Shown here piece by piece: positions 6,916 through 15,289 of a stretch of 64,000 bases of DNA; position 1 is the first letter of the stretch; each line of letters opens with the position of its first letter. The DNA is taken from assembly GCA_035651755.1 (NCBI GenBank), contig DASRFA010000044.1, forward strand, positions 69,105 to 133,104, read 5' to 3'. The stretch comes from DASRFA01 sp035651755. Lineage in GTDB: Bacteria > Desulfobacterota > Binatia > UBA12015. The notes below the pieces were generated by a model. It saw only the letters and a list, made by a program, of their open reading frames with translations, had not been told where the DNA came from and made no database searches. The position numbers were made by a program, and so were the translations under genes.

Positions 6916-7924
6916 GCGCCCTCGCGCGCCGCGCGGCGCCGACGCGGCGCCGGAACCACCAGCCGACGAGCCCGCCGATCGGGCCTCCGACGAGGCCGCC
7001 GACGATTGCCGCGCCCGCCAGCTCCCGGAAGGTCGGGTGCGGCGAGCCGATCGCGGGGAAGGAGAACGCGCCCGTGACCGCCGTGCCGGTCGCGACCGCC
7101 ATCGAGGCCGCGGTCTCGCCGGCCCCGGTCGCGCGGTCGAAGACCGCGGCGCCGGCCAGCAGCGCGGCGGCTGCGATGAGGCCGACCCACCACGGCGGAA
7201 GCGTGTGGCGGTACACCGAGATCGTGAGGAGCGGCGGCGCGTCGCCCGTGATCGATAGGCTCTCGATCCGGAGGTCGCCGTTCGCCGGGTTCCGGATCGT
7301 GACGAGGCGCGACCGGAGCTCGTTCAGGACCTCCACCGTGTCGCGCCGGCCCTGGCGCTGGCGGAGCCAGCTCTCCTTGAACTCGCCCGCGATCGTCCGG
7401 GGCGGGACGCCTTCCGGCTCGATCGTGAACGAATAGCGGGCGACGTGCGCCGATCCCGGCTCTGCGCGCTCGAGGTGCCCGTCGATCACGACGTCGAGCA
7501 GCGTGCCGTGGCCCGCCGTCGGCAGCGTGACCGGGACGGCCTCCGGGGTCACGTCGAGGCTCGCGATCCGGCTCGACGGGTAGATGCGCTGGTAGATCGG
7601 GAGGTACACGATCGCGAGCCACGCCGCCGCGAACGCGCCCGCCGCCAACTGCGCACCGGCGCCGTCCAGCCGGCGCGCGTAGCGCATCGGGAAGTAGAGC
7701 ACGATGGCGAGCAGCAGAAAGGCGTCGATCGCGAGGGCGGGCGGCGTGTCGATGACGTCGAGGTGCCCGAGGAAGTAGAGCACCAGGAGCCCGGCCGCGG
7801 CGAGGGCCGGAGGCGCCCACGGCAGGAGCGCCGCGCGCAGCTCGCGGGCTCCCGCGGAGGAATCCGGTCGCCGCCGGAACGTCGTGGGAGCGCGCCGGCG
7901 GACGGGCCGGGCAGCCTCGGGCAT
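6905..7924 (-). CDS. Unrecognised multi-pass membrane protein
   Basis: I do not recognise a family. The 339-residue product has an Arg-rich N-terminus, then three hydrophobic segments (from LLPWAPPALAAAGLLVLYFLG at about residue 33 to FAAAWLAIVYLPIY near 108). A soluble region of roughly 120 residues with beta-strand character follows (YSFTIEPEGVPPRTIAGEFK, TVEVLNELRSRLVTIRNP). The C-terminus has further hydrophobic, Gly/Ala-rich helices (IVGGLVGGPIGGLVGWWF) ending in Arg-rich residues. The topology suggests a periplasmic or extracytoplasmic middle domain. It is translationally coupled to the flippase-like gene downstream and follows the PLP enzyme by 35 bp. The GTG/ATG start was taken at the first Met of the frame. 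Confidence 0.7.
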   Translation of the reverse strand: MPEAARPVRRRAPTTFRRRPDSSAGARELRAALLPWAPPALAAAGLLVLYFLGHLDVIDTPPALAIDAFLLLAIVLYFPMRYARRLDGAGAQLAAGAFAAAWLAIVYLPIYQRIYPSSRIASLDVTPEAVPVTLPTAGHGTLLDVVIDGHLERAEPGSAHVARYSFTIEPEGVPPRTIAGEFKESWLRQRQGRRDTVEVLNELRSRLVTIRNPANGDLRIESLSITGDAPPLLTISVYRHTLPPWWVGLIAAAALLAGAAVFDRATGAGETAASMAVATGTAVTGAFSFPAIGSPHPTFRELAGAAIVGGLVGGPIGGLVGWWFRRRVGAARRARARGR

Positions 7925-7959
7925 GCGGCGATCCTAGCACGCCGGCTCTCCCGTGCCGT

Positions 7960-8943
7960 TCACCAGCCGCGCAGGTCGACGGGCCAGGTGTCCACGACCG
8001 CGTCCCCCGCGACCAGGTGCATGCTCGCATGGTACGCGACCGTCGGGTCGACGTGCGCCGGCAGCACGCGGACGCGGTCGCCGACCTGCACGCGCTCGGC
8101 GGGCGCGAAGGTGACGTGCTCGTCCGAGCAGAACCAGACCCGTGCGCCCGGAATCGACGGGTTCCCGTGGTCCATTCCCAGCGACTTCAAGCCGCAGTCC
8201 GCGACCGCATACGCGGGCGAGACCGAGATGACGGTCGCGAGGATCGACAGCGCCGGCCGAAAGGGCAGCCCGAGCTTTCCGTACGCCGTGTCCATGAGCG
8301 CGTACGACCCCGCCTGGATCTCGGTCGCCCAGCGGTTCAGGTCGTACGTCCCGGTGCCGCCCGCGGACACGACGTCCCCGCCGACGGCCGCATGCGCCTC
8401 GCACAGGAGACGCATGGCCTCCGCCGTGCCGTCGGCGCGGCGCGCGCGGTCGTCGACGCCGACGACGTGGCCCTCGTAGCCCATCACCCCGCGCACCTCG
8501 AGCCCGTGTCGGCGCGCGAGGTCGGCGAGCCGGCCGGCGTCGCCGGGAGAGCACCCGCAGCGCGGAAGCCCGACGTTGACGTCGATCACGACCTCGCGGA
8601 CGCCGCCGCGCTCGGCCGCGGCGATGGTCTCGGGCGAGTCGACGGCGACCGTCACGCGGGCGTCGAGGCGGCCGAGCCGCCGCGCGTCGACGACCTCGTT
8701 CGCGAGCAGCACGTCCTCGCCGAGACCCGCCTGCACGAGGCCCTCGACCTCGGCGATCGTCGCGCAGGTGAAGCCGCGGTGGCCGAGCGCCGCCTGGCGG
8801 CGCGCGAGCGCGGTGCACTTGTGCGCCTTCACGTGCGGGCGGAGCCGCGCTCCCGGAAGCGCGGCCGACATCGTGGCCAGGTTGTGCTCGAGGGCGGCGG
8901 CGTCCACGAGGAGCGCCGGCGTGGTGAGATCGCGGACGTTCAC
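7960..8943 (-). CDS. D-threonine aldolase / D-serine dehydratase-like PLP enzyme
   Basis: A fold-type III PLP enzyme of the DSD1/D-threonine aldolase family, acting on D-hydroxy amino acids in the cytoplasm. The N-terminal alanine-racemase-like barrel begins LTTPALLVDAAALEHNLATM, with the PLP lysine in RPHVKAHKCTALAR near residue 37. The C-terminal domain has the metal-binding His/Cys set of the family (DHGNPSIPGARVWFCSDEHVTF). The 327-residue length is slightly short but normal. The GTG at 8943 was chosen because it overlaps the regulator's stop as GTGA and precedes the conserved start directly; the frame's upstream part is a shadow of the regulator. Aldolase and dehydratase activity cannot be told apart here. 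Confidence 0.88.
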   Translation of the reverse strand: MNVRDLTTPALLVDAAALEHNLATMSAALPGARLRPHVKAHKCTALARRQAALGHRGFTCATIAEVEGLVQAGLGEDVLLANEVVDARRLGRLDARVTVAVDSPETIAAAERGGVREVVIDVNVGLPRCGCSPGDAGRLADLARRHGLEVRGVMGYEGHVVGVDDRARRADGTAEAMRLLCEAHAAVGGDVVSAGGTGTYDLNRWATEIQAGSYALMDTAYGKLGLPFRPALSILATVISVSPAYAVADCGLKSLGMDHGNPSIPGARVWFCSDEHVTFAPAERVQVGDRVRVLPAHVDPTVAYHASMHLVAGDAVVDTWPVDLRGW

Positions 8944-9674
8944 GGCGAGCTCGCGCGGTGTCCGCCGAGGACCGCGACCGTGACGGGGCGCCGCTCGGCG
9001 AAGCGGTAGAGGCGGGCCGGCCGGTGCGCGCCGCGGCGCGCCGCCGCGAGCGGCACGAGCAGGCCGGACCCGAGGAGCCGCTTCCGGAAGTTCCGGCGAT
9101 CGAGCGCGCGCCCGAGCGTCGCCTCGTAGAGGTGCTGCAGCTCCGCGAGCGTGAACGCGTCGGGGAGGAGGCTGTACGCGACGTTCGTGTACCCGAGCTT
9201 CGAGCGGAGCCGCGCGAGCGCGACGCGCGCGACCGCGTCGTGGTCGTAGGCGAGCGGCGGAAGGGCGTCCGCCGGCCACCACGCGACGCCCGGCGCGTCG
9301 GCGGCGCGCGGCAGGAGCGCCAGGTACGCGACCGACACGACCCGCGACGCCGGGTCTCGGCCGGGCTCCCCGAAGGTGTAGAGTTGCTCGAGGTGCGCGC
9401 TCTCGCCCGGCAGCGCTGCGCGGAGCCAGCGCTCCGCGGCCTCGTCGAGGGATTCCGCCGTCCGGACGCGGCCGCCCGGGAACGCGTGCCGAGCCGAACC
9501 CGCGCCGCCGCGCACCTCGACGAGGCCCGCGAGCAGGCGATCCTCCGAAAGCGCGTACGGAACGACGTCGACCGCGACGCCGACCGACGCGGCCGCCGCG
9601 GCGCGCGGCGGCCGCGCGCGCGGCGCGCGTCCTTCCGGATCGCGCGCCGCCGCGGCGTGCGGGCGCGCGGTCAC
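8940..9674 (-). CDS. nrtR: NrtR-like transcriptional regulator (degenerate Nudix plus winged helix)
   Basis: NrtR proteins repress NAD-biosynthesis genes and sense ADP-ribose through an inactive Nudix domain. Here the N-terminal Nudix fold (AFPGGRVRTAESLDEAAERW) lacks the catalytic REUxEExGU core, reading ERWLRAALPGE instead, as expected for a sensor rather than a hydrolase. The C-terminal half matches the NrtR winged helix: LGYTNVAYSLLPDAFTLAEL, then LYEATLGRALDRRNFRKRLL and RPARLYRF. The GTG at 9674 overlaps the nadA stop. Co-transcription behind nadA and the palindrome over the nadA promoter support autoregulation. Family membership is what I see; ligand and operator are inferred. Confidence 0.88.
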   Translation of the reverse strand: MTARPHAAAARDPEGRAPRARPPRAAAAASVGVAVDVVPYALSEDRLLAGLVEVRGGAGSARHAFPGGRVRTAESLDEAAERWLRAALPGESAHLEQLYTFGEPGRDPASRVVSVAYLALLPRAADAPGVAWWPADALPPLAYDHDAVARVALARLRSKLGYTNVAYSLLPDAFTLAELQHLYEATLGRALDRRNFRKRLLGSGLLVPLAAARRGAHRPARLYRFAERRPVTVAVLGGHRASSP

Positions 9675-10681
9675 GCGCTCAGCTCGAGCATCCGCCGGAG
9701 CGAGCGCTCGGCGCCCGCCCGGACGTCCTCGTCGAGCTCGATCGGGTAGCGCATCTCCTCGAGCGAGAGGCGGGTGTCGCCGAGCGTGATCATCTTCATG
9801 TACGCGCAGAGCTTGCAGCTCTTGTAGAAGCGCTTGTCGGGCACCTCGAGGAGGAGGCGGTCCGACATCCCGCACTCCGTGACGACCAGGAACTCGCTCG
9901 CCTCGCTCTCGCGCGCGTATCGGACCATGCCGCTCGTCGACAAGACGGCGTCGGCGAGGTCGAGCACGTCCTTCCGGCACTCGGGGTGCGCGAGAATCTT
10001 CACCCGCGGGAGGTGATCGCGCACCTTCTGGATCTGCTCGGGTGTGATCTGGTGGTGCACGTAGCAGTTGCCGTCCCAGGCGATGACGTTCTTCTTCGTC
10101 GACTCCTGGACCCAGCGCGCGAGGTTCTGGTCGGGCACGAAGAGGACGTTGTCGGTCGGCAGGCGCTCGACGATGCGGGCCGCGTTCGCGGACGTGCAGC
10201 AGACGTCGGACGCCGCCTTCACGGCGGCGCTCGTGTTCACGTAGCAGACGACCTGGAGGTCCGGGTACAGCTTCCGGAGGTCGGCCTTCCGCTCCTCGAG
10301 CGAGTCGGCGTCGATCGAGTCGGCGAGCGAGCAGCCGGCGCGCAGGTCGGGGAGGAGGACCGTCCGCGCCGGGTTCAGGATCTTCGCGGTCTCCGCCATG
10401 AAGTGGACGCCGCAGAAGACGATCACCCTGGAATCCACGGTCGTCGCCTTCTGGGCGAGCTCGAGCGAGTCGCCGACGAAGTCGGCGACCTGGAAGATCT
10501 CCGGGCGCTGGTAGTTGTGCGCGAGGATGACCGCATCGCGCTCCCGCTTCAGGCGCTCGATCGCCGCGATGTCGTCCACGATCCGCTCGCACGCCGCCGG
10601 CGTGTACGACGCCGGCGCACCGAGCGGCGCGAACAGCCGCTGCAGGTCCGCGGCGTCCGGTGTGACCTGGGGTTCTTGCAC
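9671..10681 (-). CDS. nadA: Quinolinate synthase (NadA)
   Basis: NadA condenses iminoaspartate with dihydroxyacetone phosphate to quinolinate using a 4Fe-4S cluster, in de novo NAD synthesis. The three ligand cysteines lie in SAAVKAASDVCCTSANA, VTECGMSDRL and SCKLCAYMKM. The N-terminal substrate motif ILAHNYQRPEIFQVADFVGD is present. The 336-residue protein has normal length. The GTG at 10681 was chosen because AGGAGG lies 9 bases upstream on the minus strand. The frame extends further upstream but has no ribosome site there. First gene of the minus-strand operon ending with pcm. nadB is not in the window; nadC lies at 51.5 kb. Confidence 0.95.
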   Translation of the reverse strand: MQEPQVTPDAADLQRLFAPLGAPASYTPAACERIVDDIAAIERLKRERDAVILAHNYQRPEIFQVADFVGDSLELAQKATTVDSRVIVFCGVHFMAETAKILNPARTVLLPDLRAGCSLADSIDADSLEERKADLRKLYPDLQVVCYVNTSAAVKAASDVCCTSANAARIVERLPTDNVLFVPDQNLARWVQESTKKNVIAWDGNCYVHHQITPEQIQKVRDHLPRVKILAHPECRKDVLDLADAVLSTSGMVRYARESEASEFLVVTECGMSDRLLLEVPDKRFYKSCKLCAYMKMITLGDTRLSLEEMRYPIELDEDVRAGAERSLRRMLELSA

Positions 10682-10699
10682 GGTGATCGTCCTCCTGGG

Positions 10700-10720
10700 T
10701 TTGCGTCCATTGTACGCAAA
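10700..10720 (-). promoter_or_regulatory. 21-bp palindromic operator candidate over the nadA promoter
   Basis: Perfect 7-7-7 inverted repeat: arms TTTGCGT and ACGCAAA around a 7-nt centre, 18 bases upstream of the nadA start codon. It contains the best -10 box for nadA. NrtR operators are palindromes of about 21 bp in the lineages where they are described, with sequence varying by lineage. An NrtR-like gene directly follows nadA, making this the natural target. The assignment is an inference; the symmetry is seen directly. Confidence 0.78.
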
Positions 10721-10736
10721 GTGCCGCGCGGTGCAA
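10709..10736 (-). promoter_or_regulatory. Candidate sigma-70-type promoter of nadA
   Basis: On the minus strand, TTGCAC (10736-10731) is separated by 16 nt from TACAAT (10714-10709), which matches five of six bases of the -10 consensus. The -35 box is weak. The -10 box lies inside the 21-bp palindrome, so a bound protein would block RNA polymerase. Confidence 0.5.
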
Positions 10737-10788
10737 GGGCCCATCGTGAGGCGGTCACGCGGGCGCGTGCACGTTGCGTCGGTGACGG

Positions 10789-10837
10789 CTTGCTGCGGTA
10801 GCGTCGCGCGGCGAGCCGCGCGCGCGGCCACCGGCGC
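10789..10837 (+). repeat. G+C-rich hairpin core repeat, copy 2 of 3
   Basis: Shares CGCGCGGCGAGCCGCGCG and the downstream GCGGCCACCGGCGC with the copies at 4777 and 45478, and is preceded by the related GCTGCGGTAGCG. It lies in the 271-bp divergent gap between nadA and the wax-ester synthase. No 128-bp palindrome accompanies this copy. The remainder of the gap (10838-10952) shares short words with the first locus, such as GCGCGAACGACG and CCGCCGCGCTCCA, but holds no gene. Confidence 0.7.
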
Positions 10838-10952
10838 AGCCGCGCGGTCGAAGCACCCGCCCCGCCGCGCTCCAAGGTCCGCCACAGCGACGGCGCGAAC
10901 GACGCGGAAACACCCGCTTGACGTCCGAGCGCAGGCGCCGTAGCGCGGAACC

Positions 10953-12385
10953 GTGAGCGAGGACGCGGGGCTTCGGTTCGAGCGGCGCATGAGCGACAGC
11001 GACGCGCTCATGTGGTTCATCGAGAACGACCCGGGCCTCCGCTCGACGATCACGACGGTCACGCTGCTCGACCGCGCGCCCGACCTCGGGCGCCTGCGCG
11101 AGAAGATCGCTCAGGCGACGCAGCTCGTGCCGCGCCTCCGCGAGCGCGTCGCGGCCAATCCCTTCTCGATCGCGCCGCCGCGCTGGGAGCCCGACCCGGA
11201 CTTCGACCTCTCTCGTTCCACGTCCGGGCGGAGCGCGCGGTCGGCGACGGATCGCTGCGCGAGCTGCTCGACGCGCTCCAGCCGTTCACGATGGAGGGCT
11301 TCGACCGCGCGCGTCCGCTCTGGCAGATCCGGCTCGTCGACGGGCTCGGCGGCGGCCGGTCCGCAATGGCGATGAAGCTCCACCACTCGCTCTCCGACGG
11401 CGTCGGCCTCGTGCAGATGATGACGAGCCTCGTCGACCTCGACCGCGAGGGCGGGGCGCCCGCGCCCGCGCCGACGGCCGCGCCCTTCCAGATGATGAGC
11501 ATCGCCGAGCGCATGCTCGACGCGCTCGGCTACCAGCGCCGCCGGCAGGTGGAGCGCGCGAAGCGGACGCTCGGCGCGCTCGCGGAAGGCCTCGTCGGCC
11601 TCGTGCGCGACCCGCTCGCGGCGGCGCGCGAGGCCGCCCGCGCGCTGACGTCGACGGCCCGCCTCCTCCGGCCGATCTCGCGGCCCCTCTCGCCGATCAT
11701 GGGCGGGCGCTCGACGCGCGTCCGGCTCGACGTCGTCACCGTCGACTTCCGCGCGCTCAAGTCGGCCGCGCGCGCCGCCGGCGGGACGCTCAACGACGCG
11801 TTCGTCGCCGCCGTGACCGCCGGCCTCCGGCTCTACCACGAGCTGCACGGCCAGCCGGTCGACACGCTCCGCATGACGATGCCGATCAACCTGCGATCCG
11901 GCGAGAGCGGCCGGAAGGCGGGCAACCAGTTCGTGCCGGTCCGCTTCGCGGTCCCGATCGCGATCGCCGACGCCGTCGAGCGCATGCGCGAGATCGGACG
12001 CCTCGCGCGCGCGCAGCGCGCCGAGCCCGCGCTCCCGGTCGTCGACGAGCTCGCGGCGCTCTTCAATCGCTTCCCGGCCGCGGTCTCGGCGGCGATGCTG
12101 GGCGCGATGCTGAAGGGCGTCGACTTCGTGACCAGCAACGTCCCGGGGCCGTCGTTCGAGCTCTACGTGTGCGGTGCGCGCATCGAGCGCATGATCGGGT
12201 TCGGGCCCCTGACCGGCGCGGCCGCGAACCTGACGCTCTTCAGCTATCGCGGCGAATGCGCGATCGGCATCTCCACCGATCCGGCCGCCGTGCCGGACCC
12301 GGACGCGCTGGTCTCGTGCGTCCGGCGCGGGATCGACGAGGTGCTCGCCGTCGCCGGCGCCGCCGCGGCGCGAGCCGGCGCTTGA
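10953..12385 (+). pseudogene. Wax ester synthase / diacylglycerol acyltransferase, frameshifted
   Basis: Members of this family esterify fatty alcohols or diacylglycerol with acyl-CoA to make storage lipid. The reading frame is broken once. Residues encoded from 10953 (MSDSDALMWFIENDPGLRS to EPDPDFDLS) continue in another frame with FHVRAERAVGDGSLRELLDA to the end at 12385. The break is at the CTCTCTC tract (11208-11214); removing one CT restores the family motif FDLSFHVR. Past it everything is intact, including the catalytic HHSLSDG motif and the VDFVTSNVPGPSF segment. It is therefore a very recent lesion, a slippage-prone switch or a sequencing error. It may still be functional in other cells. 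Confidence 0.85.
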
Positions 12386-12397
12386 CGACGCGCGAGC

Positions 12398-12415
12398 GCC
12401 CACCTCGAGGTGGGC
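12398..12415. terminator. Perfect hairpin between convergent genes
   Basis: An 18-nt perfect palindrome, GCCCACC-TCGA-GGTGGGC, lies in the 39-bp gap between the wax-ester synthase and pmbA, which converge. It could work in both directions. It lacks a T-tract, so intrinsic termination would be weak; it may instead stabilise both 3' ends. Confidence 0.55.
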
Positions 12416-12424
12416 TACGGGGAT

Positions 12425-13789
12425 TCAGAGCCCGCCGACGGTCAGGCGCGCGAGCTTGATCGTGGGCGCCGCGACGCTCGAGCGGAACGTGAGGTCGTTC
12501 CCGACCATCTCGACGTCGCGCAGCATCTGGAGGAGGTTCCCCGCGATCGTGATCTCCTCGACCGGGTACGCGAGCTCGCCGTTCTCGATCCAGAGGCCGG
12601 CGGCGCCGCGCGAGTAGTCGCCGGTCACGCCGTTCACGCCGAAGCCCGAGAGCGACGTGACGTAGAGCCCGTTCCGGATCGACCGGACGATCTCCTCGGG
12701 CGTCCACTCGCCCGCCGGGAGGTGGAAGTTCGTCGGCGCGGCGGCGGGGACGTCGCCGATCGAGCGCGCCGCGTTGCCGGTCGACGCGAGGCCGAGCTTC
12801 GCGGCCGCGTAGGTGTCGAGCAGGTAGCTCCGGAGGACGCCGCGCTCGACGACGACCGTCCGGCGCGTGGCGACGCCCTCGCCGTCGAACGGACGCGAGG
12901 CGAGCCCGGACGGAAGGCGGCCGTCGTCGACGAGCGTCAGGAGCGGCGACGCGATCTCCTCGCCGAGGCGATCGAGGAGGAACGAGGCGCGCCGGTAGAG
13001 GGCGCCGCCGCAGACGGCGCTCGCGACGTGCCCGATCAGGCTCGCGGCCGTGTCGGGATCGAAGACGACCGGGACCTCCTGCGTCTTGACGGGTCGAGCG
13101 CCGAGGCGCCGGAGGGCGCGCTGCGCGGCTTTCCGGCCGATCTCTTCGGGCGCCGTCAGGCGGTCGAGCGCGCGGCGCGCGTCGTACCAGGCGTCGCGCT
13201 GCATGGCGCCGTTCTCCGACGCAATCGGCGCCGCCCAGAGCGAGAACGCGGTGCCGCGATAGCGCCCGGCGAAACCCGCGCTGGACGCGTACGCGACCAG
13301 CGAGCTCCGGAGCGAGAACTCCGCGCCCTCCGAGTTCGCGATGCGCGGGTCGCTCTCGAGGGCCGCCGCCTCGCAGCGGCGCGCGCGCTCGACGCGCTCC
13401 TCGGGGGGGATGGCGAGTCCCGCCTCGTCGGCGATCGCGAGCTCGGGCTCGTCGCGCGCGAGCAGGGCGGCCGGCGGCAGACCCGCGGTCGGGTCGGGGG
13501 CGACGACCTTCGCCATGGCGACGACGTCGGCGGCGAAGCGCTCGACGGCGTCGGGCCCGAGGTCGGCGGTGGACGCGACGGCGCTCGCCTGGCCGGCGAA
13601 GCAGCGGAGCCCGAGCCGGCGCTCGCGCGAGAGCTTGACGGTCTCCACCTCGCGCAGGCGGACGGTGCTCGACGAGGCCTCGTGCTCGAGGACGAGCGCG
13701 TCGCAGGCGGTCGCGCCGGCGCGCCGGGCGCATTCGATCGCGTGCGCCGCGACGTCGCGCAGGTCCGCGCTCGCCGCGGGTGCGCTCAC
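12425..13789 (-). CDS. pmbA: PmbA/TldE metalloprotease-family subunit
   Basis: PmbA (TldE) pairs with TldD in a cytoplasmic protease that trims modified peptides and degrades unfolded peptides. The 454-residue product has the family features PVVFDPDTAASLIGHVASAV, ALYRRASFLLDRLGE and the C-terminal GVNGVTGDYSRGAAGLWIEN plus EEITIAGNL. As is normal for PmbA, it lacks the HExxxH motif carried by TldD. The GTG start at 13789 overlaps the tldD stop as GTGA, so the two subunits are translationally coupled. Confidence 0.92.
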   Translation of the reverse strand: MSAPAASADLRDVAAHAIECARRAGATACDALVLEHEASSSTVRLREVETVKLSRERRLGLRCFAGQASAVASTADLGPDAVERFAADVVAMAKVVAPDPTAGLPPAALLARDEPELAIADEAGLAIPPEERVERARRCEAAALESDPRIANSEGAEFSLRSSLVAYASSAGFAGRYRGTAFSLWAAPIASENGAMQRDAWYDARRALDRLTAPEEIGRKAAQRALRRLGARPVKTQEVPVVFDPDTAASLIGHVASAVCGGALYRRASFLLDRLGEEIASPLLTLVDDGRLPSGLASRPFDGEGVATRRTVVVERGVLRSYLLDTYAAAKLGLASTGNAARSIGDVPAAAPTNFHLPAGEWTPEEIVRSIRNGLYVTSLSGFGVNGVTGDYSRGAAGLWIENGELAYPVEEITIAGNLLQMLRDVEMVGNDLTFRSSVAAPTIKLARLTVGGL

Positions 13790-15276
13790 GCGCGCGTTCC
13801 GCCGACGGTGATGCCGTCGATCCGGATCGTCGGGAGCCCGACGCCGACCGGAACCGACTGACCGTCTTTGCCGCAGGTGCCGATGCCGTCGTCGAGCTTC
13901 AGGTCGGACGCGACGCGGGTGATGCGCGTCAGCACGTCGGGTCCGTTGCCGATCAGCGTCGCGCCCTTGACGGGCCGGCCGACGCGGCCGCCCTCGATCA
14001 GGTACGCCTCGCTCGCCGAGAAGACGAACTTGCCGTTCGTGATGTCGACCTGGCCGCCGCCGAACGAGACCGCGTAGAGCCCGCGGTCGACCGACCGGAT
14101 GACGTCCTCCGGCGCGTCCTCGCCCGCGAGCATGAAGGTGTTGGTCATGCGCGGCAGCGGGTAGTGCATGAAGCTCTCGCGCCGGCCGTTCCCGGTCGGT
14201 GCGACGCCCATCAGGCGCGCGTTCAGGCGGTCCTGCAGGTAGCCGACCAGCCGGCCCTTCTCGATGAGGACGTTCCGCCGGGTCGGGATGCCCTCGTCGT
14301 CGACGTTGAGCGACCCGCGGCGCGAGGCGATGGTGCCGTCGTCGACGACGGTGCAGAGCTCCGACGCGACGCGCTCGCCCATGAGCTTCGCGAACGCGGA
14401 CGTGCCCTTGCGGTTGAAGTCGCCCTCGAGCCCGTGCCCGATCGCCTCGTGGAGGAGCACGCCGGGCCAGCCCGGACCCAGCACGACCACCATCTGCCCG
14501 GCCGGCGCGTCGACGGCCTCGAGGTTCACGAGCGCCTGGCGGGCGGCGTCGCGCGCGAACGCGAGCGCGCGCTCGGAGCCGTCGACGAGGAAGGAGAAGG
14601 CGACGCGGCCGCCGCCGCCCGCGGTTCCCTGCTGGCGCTTGCCGCCGTCCTCCGCGATGCACGTGACGTTGACGCGCAGGAGCGGCTGCACGTCGGCGAC
14701 GAGCTCGCCGGCGGAGTTCGCGACCAGGACGAGCTTCTCCTCGGTGCCGACCGAAGCGAAGACGTTCACGATCCGCGGGTCGACGGCGCGGGCCGCCGCG
14801 TCGATCCGGCGCAGGAGCTCGACGCGCTCGGGGAGCGGCCGCTCGAGCTCTGCGCTCGCGACCGGATAGAGGTCGCGCTCCGGCCGCGCGCTCGGCGCGC
14901 GCACGGCGATCGCGTCTGCGCCGGCCTCGGAGGACGCGATCGCCCGCGCGTGGCGCGCCGCGATCTGCAGGCGCTCGACCGTGACCTCGTCCGAGTACGC
15001 GTAGCCGGTCTTCTCGCCCGCGAGCACTCGCACGCCGACGCCCTGCGAGATGCTGTGATTCGCTTTCTTGACGAGGCCTTCCTCGAGCGAGACGCTGTCG
15101 GCGGCCCGGAACTCGAAGTAGAGGTCCGCGAAGTCGGCGCGGCGGGCGAGCGCGCTTCCGAGCGCCGCCTCGACTGCGCGCTCGTCGAGGCCGAAGCGCT
15201 CGAAGAAGAACCGCTCCGGCTGCCGAGTCTCGCCCGCGACCGGCGCCTTGCCGCCCGGGATGGATGCATCGCTCAT
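13786..15276 (-). CDS. tldD: TldD metalloprotease
   Basis: TldD is the catalytic, zinc-dependent subunit of the TldD/PmbA heterodimer. The metal-binding motif HEAIGHGLEGDF is intact near residue 273, and the later GIGTCGKDGQSVPVGVGLP carries the family Cys. The 496-residue length is typical. The ATG at 15276 was chosen because GAGGGAGA lies 8-12 bases upstream on the minus strand; an ATG eleven codons earlier has no such site and overlaps the upstream stop region. It is followed by pmbA with a four-base overlap and preceded by the SirB1-type gene by 13 bp, suggesting a three-gene operon. Confidence 0.94.
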   Translation of the reverse strand: MSDASIPGGKAPVAGETRQPERFFFERFGLDERAVEAALGSALARRADFADLYFEFRAADSVSLEEGLVKKANHSISQGVGVRVLAGEKTGYAYSDEVTVERLQIAARHARAIASSEAGADAIAVRAPSARPERDLYPVASAELERPLPERVELLRRIDAAARAVDPRIVNVFASVGTEEKLVLVANSAGELVADVQPLLRVNVTCIAEDGGKRQQGTAGGGGRVAFSFLVDGSERALAFARDAARQALVNLEAVDAPAGQMVVVLGPGWPGVLLHEAIGHGLEGDFNRKGTSAFAKLMGERVASELCTVVDDGTIASRRGSLNVDDEGIPTRRNVLIEKGRLVGYLQDRLNARLMGVAPTGNGRRESFMHYPLPRMTNTFMLAGEDAPEDVIRSVDRGLYAVSFGGGQVDITNGKFVFSASEAYLIEGGRVGRPVKGATLIGNGPDVLTRITRVASDLKLDDGIGTCGKDGQSVPVGVGLPTIRIDGITVGGTRA

Positions 15277-15289
15277 CGCGTGGTCTCCC

